Below are positions 47,001-59,000 of a stretch of DNA of 64,000 nucleotides, piece after piece. The stretch lies in contig OZ038384.1 in NCBI GenBank assembly GCA_964036045.1, forward strand, positions 50,010,843 to 50,074,842, written 5' to 3'. The DNA comes from Eutreptiella sp. 'Long Island Sound 2002'. Lineage: Eukaryota; Euglenozoa; Euglenophyceae; Eutreptiales; Eutreptiaceae. The notes under the pieces were generated by a model. That model ran no database searches. It was not told the DNA's origin and saw nothing but the letters and a program-made list of their open reading frames with translations. Every line of letters begins with the position of its first letter. Positions within the stretch are counted from its first letter, which is position 1. The position numbers and the translations under genes are program-made.

Positions 47001-50000
47001 CCTGCAGTATCACACAAATGTGTATTTTGAGGAAGAGGCCAAGCCTCCAATGATTTGCATCGCATAAACTAAGCATGTAGTAAGGGGGGGAGGGGGCAAA
47101 ATTTGGAACAGCAAAATAAAAAAATAAAAAAAATAAATCTTGAACACCACTGAAAAATTTGGTACAAAATCCGAGACTGTGGCACAAACACATGTAGAAA
47201 GCGTAGAAAAAGGGCTACTGGTCTTAAAACACCGTGCCATAATTTGGCACGGTGCCAAATTTTGCCGTTCCCATTTTCGCCCTCTTCAAACCCCCCCCCC
47301 TCCCCTAGTACACAATGCAAAATTTCTCCGCTCAAAATCGGTACCCAACACTGGATACATCACGGTGAGGCTGATTGGAAGGGGGTGTGGGGAGGGGTTA
47401 CAATTATGATACCACCTGCAACTGCAGCTGCAGGATCAAGTGCGCAGCCCCGGGTGCCAAGCGTCTTCCTCACACATCCCTCCTCCACTGGGCCATAAAA
47501 CCCTAGCACAAGGAAATTGGGGTTCAACAATGACGAGGTGTGGGCAAACACCTGCTCATTAATTAGCTCAAAGAGATTCCTGTACACATTCCAGAAACTG
47601 TCCTCATCTCTATCGTTGAAACCATTGTAGCAGCTGTTGCTGAAATACGGCCACAGGTTAATTTCATCCTCTGGAGCAGCTTCATCCCCCATGGGGTCCA
47701 CTCTAGTAATTGGGTGGTCAACGGACCATGCACAGGAAGGAAGAGGCTAGGGGTTGGGGCGAAGAAGCATCAATGGTGGGTGCAAGCGAGACCAATGCCA
47801 TCACAATCACAACCACAACCACAACTTTAACTACAACTACAACTGTAGCATCACCAAATCTGGCGACCAGAAGCCATTTCTGCTCCCAGAAAACCGTTTC
47901 ATTGGGCCTCAAAACAAGGTGCATCATATAAAGCCCATGCCCCTCTGGTGTGGATACCAGTCCACAGCACGGGCTGCATCGTGGCTTGCCCATCACAGTA
48001 AAGCAAATGTAAGGTCCATCTTGAATTGGCGTACGTTGAACCAGGTGTGTCTGTGGGTGGGAGGGGTACTCTGAGAGGGCAAGTGCGTGCCTGACATGAT
48101 GCATGGACAGGGTGATGGGAGTGCTCACGGATTGAGGTAGGCAGGCATAATCAGTACCCTCTCCCAAGTCCGCCAAGCCAGGTTCAACAAGTCAGCAAGC
48201 AAATGGGCCGACCAAAAACACCATAGTCTTGCTGAACGCTTTGCCACATGTCCCGCACTCCTGAGCCCTCTGTCTCACACCAATTCCCTTCATCTCCCAC
48301 TCCCTCTAAAGACACTGTGGGCAAGGTTTGGGCCAAAAAAAAAAAGAACTGACAGACATGCTGCAGTATATGGGACTGTCAGAAGCTATTTCACCCAATC
48401 GGGTGTTCGGTGGCAAAATCAACAATAATTGTGTCCTCCTCAAGATACCATCAACCTGGATCAACAGCCCCTTGAAAAAATGGAAACACACTGCTTGTGA
48501 TGGAATATGTCAACGAATTTCAGCCTCTGGGGCCAAAATTCCAAGGTTGTGTGATTCTGCTGCATGCACCCACCACTCCCACCACAATACTAAAACCTGT
48601 AGATGGTAGTGTTGGTACACACAAATTGCTTAGCCTCCTGTTGTAATTCAACAGTGAAAAGGTGCATGCAGTAGTTCAACCTGCAGGGCATGGAAGGCAT
48701 TTGCTATGGATTTAGGACGCACAGCTGGTCAAAGAAAGGCAGTTGAGTCTCTTGTTATTTCTTAATGACCTTGTTGCCCTCCTTCCCAACCGGTATTTGG
48801 TAAAACTTACTACCAAACGAGGTAAAAATTACAAAATTTTGGTAAAACTTAATAGAAACGAGGTAAAACCTAGTAAAAAGAAAAAAATTGGATATAATTT
48901 TTCAAAAATTTTGTTTACTAAGTTTCACCTCGTTTCTACTACACCCCCCCCCCCGGCTGCCGTTTTAAACAAGGTAGTCAACACTTCCCCACCACTTCAG
49001 AGGGGGGGGGGGGGGGGCAGAATCGGAGGTGGCCCTCAAGTGGGCCGGGTGGCTACGTGATTCTTGCCGCCTGGGGGGTCCCCATTGCTTCACAGCACGG
49101 GGCAGAATCAAAGGTGGCCCGCAAGTGGGCCGGGTGGCTGCATAACCTCTGCCACGTGGGGGGTCCCCACCGCTTCAAAGCGGGGGGCAAAATCAGAGGT
49201 GGCCCACAAGTAGGCCGGGTGGCTACATAACCCCTGCCGCTTTGGGGGTCCCCACCACTTCAGAGGGGGGTGGCAGGATAACAGGTGGCCCACAAGTGGG
49301 CCGGGTGGCTACACAATCCCTGCCGCCTGGGGGGTCCCCAGCGCTTCAGAGCTGGGGGCAGAACCACAGGTGGCCCACAAATGGACCGGGTGGCTACATA
49401 ACCCGTACCACCTGGGGGTTCCCCACCGCTTAAGAGCGGGGGGGCAGAATCGGAGGTGGCCCACAAGTGGGCGGGGTGGCTACATAATTCCTGCCGCCTG
49501 GGGGGTCCCCACTGCTTCAAAGCGGGGGGCAAGATTTGAGGTGGCCCACAAGTAGGCCGGGTGGCCACATAACCCCTGCCTCCTTGGGGGTCCCCACCGC
49601 TTCAGAGGGGGGTAGCACAATCACAGGTGGCCCACAAGTAGGCCGGGTGGCTACATAACCCCTGCCGCCTAGGGGGTCCCCAAAGCTGAAGACGGGGGGG
49701 CAGAATCACAGGTGGCCCACAAGTGGGCGGGTGGCTACATAACTCCTGGCGCCTCGGGGGTCCCCACCGCTTCAGAGCGGGGGGCAGAATCAAAGGTGGC
49801 CCACAAGTGGGCCGGGTGGCTACATAACTCCTGCCGCCTCGGGGGTCCCGACCGCTTCAGAGCGGGGGGCACAATTTGAGGTGGCCCACAAGTAGTCTGG
49901 GTGGCTACATAACCCCTGCCGCCTAGGGGGTGCCCACCGCTTTAGAGGGTGGGGACAGAATCACAGGTGGCCCACAATTGGGCTGGGTGGCTACATAGCC

Positions 50001-53000
50001 CCTGCCGCCTGGGGGGTCCCAACCGCTTAAGAGGGGGGGTGGGGGCAACATCAGAGGTGGCCCACAAGAGGCACGGGTGGCTACATAACCCCTACCGCCT
50101 CGGGGGTCCCCACCGCTTAGGAGGGGGGGGGCAGAATCACAAGTGGCCCACAAGTGGGCCGGGTGGCTACATAACTCCTGCCGCCTCGGGGGTCCCTACC
50201 GCTTCACAGCGGGGGGCAGAATCAAAGGTGCCCCACAAGTTGGCCAAGTGGCTACATAACCCCTGCCGCCTGGGGGGTCCCCACTGCTTCAGAGCGGGTG
50301 GGCACAATTTGAGGATGCCCACAAGTAGGCCGGGTGGCTAAATAACCCATGCCGCTTGGGGGGTGCCCGCCGCTTCAGAGGGTGGGGGCAGAATCACAGG
50401 TGGCCCACAAGTTGCCCAGGTGGCTACATAACCCCTGACGACAGGGGAGTCGCAAAAGCTTAAGTGGGGGGGGGGGGGGGCAAAAGAGGTGGCCCACAAG
50501 AGGGCCGGGTGGCTATATAATTCCTGCCGCCTAGGGGGTCCCCACCGCTTAAGAGGGGGGGAAGGAGAATCACACATGGCCCACAAATGGGCCGGGTGGC
50601 TACATAACCCTTGCCGCCTGGGGGGGTCCCCACTGCTTCAGAGGGGGGGGGACAGAATCAGAGGTGGCCCACAAATGGACCTGGTGGCTACATAACCCCT
50701 GCCACCTGGGGGGTCCCCACCGCTTCAGAGGGGGGGGGGCAGAATCGGATGTGCCCAGCAAGTGGGCCGTGTGCTTACATAACCCGTGCCACCCGGGGGG
50801 TCCTGGCCGCTTCAAAGCGGGAGGCACAATTAGAGGTGGCCCACAAGTAGGCCAAGCGGCTACATAACCCATGCCGCCTGGGGGGTCCACACCGATTCAG
50901 AGGGGGGGGGCAGAATCAAAGGTGGCCCACAAGTGGGCCGGTGGCTACATAAGTCCTGCCGCCTCGGGGGTCCACACGGCTTCAGAGCGGGGGGCAGAAT
51001 CAAAGGTGGCCCACAAGTGGGCCTGGTGGCTACATAACCCCTGCCTCCTGGGGGGTCCCCACCGATTGAAAAAGGGGGGGCAGAATCAAAGGTGGCCCAC
51101 AAGTGGGACGTGTGGCTACACAACCCCTGCCACTTGGGGGGTCCCGGCCGCTTCAAAGCGGGAGGCACAATTAGAGGTGGCCCACAAGTAGGCCAAGTGG
51201 CTACATAACCCTTGCCGCTTGGGGGGTGCCGGCCGCTTCAGAGGGTGGGGGCAGAATCACAGGTGGCCCTTAAAATGCCCAGGTGGCTACATAACCCCTG
51301 CCGACAGGGGAGTCGCAACAGCTTAAGAGGGGGGGGGGGGGCAAAAGAGGTGGCCCACAAGAGGGCCGGGTGGCTACATAACTCCTGCCGCCTGGGGGGT
51401 GCCCACCGCTTTAGAGGGTGGGGGCACAATCACAGGTGGCCCACAATTGGGCCAGGTGGCTACATAGCCCCTGCCGCCTAGGGGGTCCCAACAGCTTAAG
51501 AGGAGGGGTGGGGGCAACATCAGAGGTGGCCCACAAGAGGCACGGGTGGCTACATAACCCCTGCTACCTGGGGGTCCCCACCGCTTAGGAGGGGGTGGGG
51601 CGGCAGAATCACAGGTGGCCCACAAGTGGGCCGGGTGGCTACATAACTCTTGCCGCCTCGGGGGTCCCCACCGTTTGGCAGCGGGGGGCAAAATCAAAGG
51701 TGGCCCACAAGTGGGCCGGGTGGCTACATAACCCCTGCTGCCTAGGGGGTCCCGACCGATTCAGAGGGGGGGGGCAGAATCAAAGGTGGCCCACAAGTGG
51801 GCCAGGTGGCTACATAACCCCTGCTGCTTGGGGGGTCCCCACCGCTTAAGAAGGGGGGGCAGAATCACAGGTGGCCCACAAGTGGGCGGGTGGCCACATA
51901 ACTCCTGCCGCCTGGGGGGTCCCGACCGCTTCAGAGCAGGGGGCACAATTTGAGGTGGCCCACAAGTAGGCTGGGTGGGGACATAACCCCTACTGCTTGG
52001 GGGGTCCCAACCTTTTTAGAGGGAGCGGCAAAATCAGAGGTAGCCTACAAAATGACCGGGTGGCTACATAACGCCTGCAACCCGGGGGGTCCCCACTGCT
52101 TCAGAGCGGGGGGCAAAATCAAAGGTGGCCCACAAGTAGGCCAGGTGGCTACATAACCCTTGCCGCCTAGGGGGTTTCCCGGCGCTTCAGAGGGGGGAGC
52201 AGGACCATAGGTGGCCCACAAGAGGGCCGGGTGGCTACATAACCCCTGCCGCCTGGGGGGTCCCAACGGCTTTAGAGGGGAGGGGGGGCAGAATCAGAGG
52301 TGGCCCACGAGTGGGCCGGCTGGCTACATAACCCCTACCGCTTGGGGGGTCCCCACCGCTTCAAAGGGGGGGGCAGAATCACAGGTGGCCCACAAGTGGG
52401 CCGGATGGCTACATAACTCCTGCCGCCCGGGGGGTCCCCACTGCTTGAGAGCAGGGGGCAGAATCAAAGGTGGCCCACAAGTGGGCCAGGTGGCTACATA
52501 ACCCCTGCCTCCTGGGGGGTCCCCACTGCTTCAGAGCGGGGGGCACAATTTGAGGATGCCCACAAGTAGTCTGGATGGCTAAATAACCCTTGCCGCTTGG
52601 GGGGTGCCCGCCGCTTCAGAGGGTGGGGGCAGAATCACAGGTGGCCCACAAGTTGCCCAGGTGGCTACATAACCCCTGCCGACAGGGGAGTCGCAAAAGC
52701 TTAAGGGGGGGGGGGGGCAAAAGAGGTGGCCCACAAGAGGGCCGGGTGGCTGCATAATTCCTGCCGCCTGGGGGGTCCCCACCGCTTAAGAGGGGGGGAA
52801 GGAGAATCACACATGGCTCACAAGTGGGCCGGGTGGCTACATAACCCTTGCCGCCTGGGGGGTCCCCACCGCTTCAGAGGGGGGGGGGGGGGGCGCAGAA
52901 TCAGAGGTGGCCCACAAGTGGGCCGGGTGAGTACATAACCCCTACCACTTGGAGGGTCCCCACCGCCTCAAAGGGGGGGCAGAATCATAGGTGGCCCACA

Positions 53001-56000
53001 AATGGGCCGTGTGCTTAAATAAACCCTGCCACCTGGGGGGTCCCCACCGCTTCAGAGGGGGGCGTAGAATCGGAGGTGGCCCACAAGTGGGCTGGGTGGC
53101 CACATAGTTTCTGCCACCTGGGGGGTGCCCATTGGTTCAGAGCAGGGCGCACAATCAAAGACGGCCAGCAAGTGGGCCGTGTGGCTACATAACTCCTGCC
53201 GCTTGGGGGGTCCCCACCGCTTCAAAGCGGAGGGAAAAATTTGAGGTGGCCCACAAGTAGGCTGGGTGGCTACATAACCCCTACTGCTTGGGAGGTCCCA
53301 ACCTCTTTAGAGGGAGGGGCAAAATCAGAGGTGGCCTACAAAATGGCCGGGTGGCTACATAACGCCTGCAACCTGGGGGGTCCCCACCGCTTCAGAGCGG
53401 GGGGCAAAATCAAAGGTGGCCCACAAGTAGGCCAAGTGACTACATAACCCTTGCCGCTTGGGAGTTTCCTAGCGCTTCAGAGGGGGGAGCAGAACCATAG
53501 GGGGCCCACAAGTGGGCCGGGTAGCTACATAACCCCTGCCGCCTGGGGGGTCCCAACGGCTTAAGAGGGGGGGGGGGGGCAGATTCAGAGGTGGCCCACA
53601 AGTGGGCCGGGTGGCTACATAACCCCTACCGCTTGGGGGGTCCCCACCGCTTCAAGGGGGGGGGGGGGGGCAGAATCACAGGTGGCCCACAAATGGACCG
53701 GGTGGCTACATAACCCCTGCCACCTCGGGGGTCCACACCGCTTCAGAGGGGGGGGGCAGAATCGGAGGTGGCCCACAAGTGGGCCGGGTGGCTACGTAAT
53801 TCCTGCCGCCCGGGGGGTCCCCACTGCTTGGGAGCAGGGGGCAGAATCAAAGGTGGCCCGCAATCGGGCCGTGTGGCTACATAACTCTTGGTACCTGGGG
53901 GGTCCCCACCGCTTCAAAGCGGGAGGCACAATTAGAGGTGGCCCACAAGTAGGCCAGGTGGCTACATAACCCTTGCCGCCGAAGGGGTGCCCACCGCATT
54001 AGAGCAGGGGACAAAGTTACACCTGCCGCTTGGGGGGTCCCAACCGCTTCAGAGGGGGGCACAACGACAGGTGGCCTGCAAGTGGGCCGGGTGGCGACAT
54101 AACCGCTGCCGCCAACAGCGTGTCCACCGCTTGAGAGGGGGGGGCAAAACTACCCCTACCATCTCGGGGGTCCCCGCCGCTTAAGAGGGGGGCAGAACGA
54201 CAAGTGGGCCCGGTGGCTACATAACCCCTCCCGTTTGGGGGGTCCCCCCCGCTTCAGAGCGGGGGGCACAATCAAAGGTGGCCAACAAGTGGGCCGGGTG
54301 GCTTAATAACCCCTGCCGCCTGGGGGTTCCCCACCGCTTCAGAGCGGGGGGCAAAACATAAGGTGGCCCACCAGTGGGCCGGGTGGCTATATAACCCCTG
54401 CCGCCGGGGGGGTGCCCACCGCTTCAAAGCGGGGGGCACATTACCCCTGCCGCCTTGGGGGCCTCAACCGCTTCAAAGGGGGGTAAAACGACAGGTGGCC
54501 CACGAGTGGGCTGGGTAGCTACATAACCCCTTCTGCCTCACGTGCTTCACGGTCCTCTGAAGCAGTCGGGACCCCCTAGGCGGTAGGAATTATGTAGCCA
54601 CCTGACCCACCTGTGGGCCATCTATGATTCTGCCCCCCGCTGTGATGCGGTGGCAACTTACCAGGCTGCAAGGGTTATGTAGCCACCTGGCCCACTGGTG
54701 GGACACCTTTGCTTTTGCCCCCTCCTCGCTCTGTAGCCGTGGGGACCCCCTAGGGCAGAATTATAGATGGCCCGCAAATGGGCCGGTTGGCTACATAAGC
54801 CCTGCGGCCTAGGGGGTCACCACCGCTTCAGAGGGAGGGACCGAATCAAAGGTGGCCCACAAGTGGGCCACGTGGCGACACCGCTTGAAGACGGGGCAAA
54901 ATTAGAGGTGGCCCACCAGTGGGCTGGGTGGCTACATAACCCCTACCACATGGGGGGTCCCAGCGCGTCACAGAGGGGGGCAGAATCAGAGTTGGCCCAC
55001 AAGTGGGCGGGGTGGATACATCGCTCCTGCCGCCCGGGGGGTCCCCACCGCTTCAAAGCAAGGGGCACAATTACCCCTGCCGCCTAGGGGGTCCGAACCG
55101 CTTCAAAGGGGGGCAGAACGGCACGTGGCCCGAAAGTGGGCCCGGTGGCTACATAACCCCTGCAGCCGGGGGTGTCCCCACCGCTATAGAGCGGGGGGCA
55201 CAATCAAAGGTGGCCCACAAGTGGGCCAGGTGGCTACATAACCCTTGCCGCCAGAGGGGTGCCCACCGCTTGAGAGGGGGGGGGGGGGGCAGAATCAAAG
55301 GTGGCCCGCAAATGGGCCACCTGGGTACATAACCCCTACCGCCTGGAGGGTCCCCACTGCTTCAAAGCAGGGGGCACAATCCAAGGTGCCCCGCAAGCGG
55401 CACCGGCGGGCTAGATAACCCCTACCGCTAGGGGGGTCACCAATGCTTCAGAGGGGGGGGCGCACAATCAAAGATGGCCCGCAAATGGGCCGGGTGGCTA
55501 CATAAGCCCTACCGCTTGGGGGGTCCCGAATGTCTTAGAGAGGGGGGCAGAATCACAGGTGGCCCAAAAGTGGGCTGGGTGGCTACATAACCCCTGCCGC
55601 CTGGGGGGTCCCCACTGCTTCAAAGCGGGGGGCACAATTAGAGGTGCCCCACAAGTGGGCCGGGTGGCTACATAACCCCTGCCGCCTAGGGGGTCCACCG
55701 CTTCAGAGGGGGGGGCATAATCAAAGGTGGCCCGTAAATGGGCCGGGTGGCTACATGAACCCTGCCGTCGAGGGTGTCCAAAAACCTTGAGAGAGGGTGG
55801 CAGAATCACAGGTGGCCCACAAGTGGGTTGGGTGGCTACATAACCCCTGCCCCCTGGGGAGTCCCCACTGCTTCCGAGCAAGGGGCTCGGGCACAAGTAG
55901 AGGTGGCCCAGAAGTGGGCCGGGTGAAGAGGTTGGGACCCTCCAGGCGGCACGGGTAATTGTGCCCCCCGCACTGAAGCGGTGGGCACCCCCCTGGCGGC

Positions 56001-59000
56001 AGGGGTTATGTAGCCACCCGGCCCACTTGCGGCCACCTATCGTTGTGCCCCCCTCTGAAGCAGTTGTGAACCCCCACGGGGCAGGGGTTGTGTAGCCACC
56101 CGCCCACTTGTGGGCACCCTGTCGTTTGGCCCCCCTCGGAAGCGGTTGGCACCCCCCAGGGCAGCAGGGGTAATTTTGCCCCTCGCTCTGAAGCGGTGGG
56201 CACCCCCCTGGAAGCAAGGGTTATGTAGCCACCCAGCCCACTTGTGGGCCACCTCTGATTCAGCCCCCCGCTCTGACGCGGTGGGGACCCCCCAGGCGGC
56301 AAATGTTATGTAGCCACCCATCCTACTTGTGGGGCACCTCTGATTCTGGCCAATCTCTAAAGCTTCAAGACCCCCTAGGCGGCAGGGGTTATTGAGCCAC
56401 GCAGCCCATTTGTGGGCCACCTTTGATTGTGCCCCCTGCTTTGAAGCGGTGGGGACCCCCAGGCAGCAAGGGTTATGTAGCCACCCGGCCCACTTGCGGG
56501 CCACTCTTCATTGTGCCTCCCGCTTTGAAGCGGTGGGGACCCCCTAGCCGGTAGTGGTTATGTAGCCACCGAGCCCACTTGTAGGCCACCTATTGTGCTG
56601 CCCCCCTCTGAAGCGGTGGGACCCCCCGGCGTAACAGGGTTTTTCTGCCCCCCGGTCTAAAGCGGTGGGCACCCCCCTGGCGGCAGGGGTTATCTAGCCA
56701 CCCGGCCCACTTGTGGGCCACTTCTGATTTCGCCCAACCGGCTGTGAAGCGGTGGGGACCCCCAAGCGGCACGGGTTATGTAGCCACCCGGCCTACTTGT
56801 GGGCTACCTTTGATTTTGCCCCCTGCTCTGAAACGGTGCGGACACCCCACGCGGCAGAGGTTATGTAGCCACCCAGCCCACTTGTGGGCCACCTCTTATT
56901 CAGCCCCTCGCTCTGACGCGGTGGGGACCCCCAAGGCGGCAAATGTTATGTAGCCAACCATCCTACTTGTGGGGCACCTGTGATTCTGGCCAATCTCTAA
57001 AGCTTCAGGACCCCCTAGGCGGCAGGGGTTATGTAGCCACGCAGCCCACTTGTGGGCCACCTTTGATTGTGCCCCCCGCTTTGAAGCGGTGGGGACCCCC
57101 AGGCAGCAAGGGTTATGTAGCCACCCGGCCCACTTGCGGGCCACTCTTGATTGTGCCTTCCGCGTTGAAGCGGTGGGGACCCCCTAGACGGTAATGGTTA
57201 TGTAGCCACCCGGCCCACTTGTAGGCCACCTATCGTGCTGCCCCCCTCTAAAGCGGTGGGACCCCCCGGCGTAAGGGGTTATTCTGCCCCCCGCTCTAAA
57301 GCGGTGGGCACCCCCCTGGCGGCAGAGGTCATTTAGCCACCCGGCCCACTTGTGGGCCACTTCTGATTTCGCCCAACCGGCTGTGAAGCAGTGGTGACCC
57401 CCAAGCGGCAGGGGTTATGTAGCCACCCGGCCTACTTGTGGGCTACCTTTGATTTTGCCCCCTGCTCTGAAACGGTGCGGACACCCCACGCGGCAGAGGT
57501 TATGTAGCCACGCAGCCCACTTGCGGGCCACCTTTGATTGTGCCCCCCGCTTTGAAGCGGTTGGGACTGCCCCAAGCAGGGGATATGTAGCGACCCGGCC
57601 CACTTGTTTGCCACCTATTGTTCTGCCCCCCTCAGAAGCGGTTGCGACCCCCATGGTAGTAGGGGTAATGCTGCGCCCTGCTCTGAAGCGGTGGGCACCC
57701 CCCTGGCGGCAGGGGTTATGTAGTCACCTGGCCCACTTGCGGGCCGCCTCTGATTGTACCCCCCGCTCTGAAGCAGTGGGGACCCCCTAGGCGGTAGGGG
57801 TTATGTAGCCACCCAGCCCACTTGTGGGCCACCTCTGATTCTGCCCCTCGCTCTAACGCGGTGGGGACACGCAAGGCAGCAGGGGTTATGTAGCCAATCT
57901 GCCCACTTTTTGGCCACCTCTAATTCAGCCCCCCTCTGAAGCGGTGGGGACCCCCCAGGCGGCAAGGGTTGTGTAGCCACCTGGCCCACTTGTGTGCCAC
58001 CTATGATTCTGCTCCCCGCTGTGATGCAACGGGGACCCCCAAGGCTGCAGGAGTTATGTAGCCACCCGGCCCACTTGCGGGCCACCTGTTGTTGTGCCCC
58101 CCTCTGAAGCGGATAGGACCCCCCATGTGGGAGGTGTAATTTTGTCCCCTGCTCTAATGCCGTGGGCACCCCCTCGGCGGCAAGGGTAATTTAGCCACCC
58201 GTCCCGCTTGTGGGTCACCTCTGATTCTGCCCGCCCGGCTCTAAAGCGATCGGGACCCCCCAGGCCATAGGGGTTATGTAGCCACCTGGCCCACTTGCGG
58301 GCCACCTTTGATTTAGCCCCCCGCTCTGAGGTGGTCGGCACCCCTCCAAGCAGCCGGGGTCATTGTGCCCCCCGCTCTGAAGCGGGGGGCACCCCCCTGG
58401 CGGCAAGGGTTATGTAGCCATCCGGCCCACTTTTGGGCCACAACTTCCATTTTGCCCCCCGCTAAGAAGCGGTGGGGACCCCTCAGGCACCATGGGTTAT
58501 GTAGCCACCCATCCCACTTGTGGGCCAATTGTGATTAGGCTCCCCCGCTCTGAAGCGGTGGGGACCCCCCAGGCGGCAGGGATCATGTAGCCACCCGGCC
58601 CACTTCCGGGCCACCTCTGATTAAGCCCCTCGCTTTGACCCGGTGGGGACCCCCGAGGCGGCAGGGGTTATGTAGCCACCCAGCCCACTTGTGGGCCACC
58701 TATGATTGTGCCCCCCTCTCTAAAGCGTTCGGGACCCCGTCGGCGGCAGGGGTTATGTAGCCACCCGGCCCACTTGTAGGCCACCTTTGATTGTGCCCCC
58801 CCCCCCTGTGAAGCGGCGGGGACAACCCAGGCGTCAGGGGTTATTGTTCTGCCCCCGAGTAAAGCCGTTCGCACCACCGAGGCGGCGGGGGTAGTTGTGC
58901 CCCCCGTTGGGACCCCCCAGGCGGCGGGCGTAATGTAGCCACCCGGCCCAATTGTGGGCTACCTCTGATTAAGCCCCTCGCTCTGACCCGGTTGGGACCC

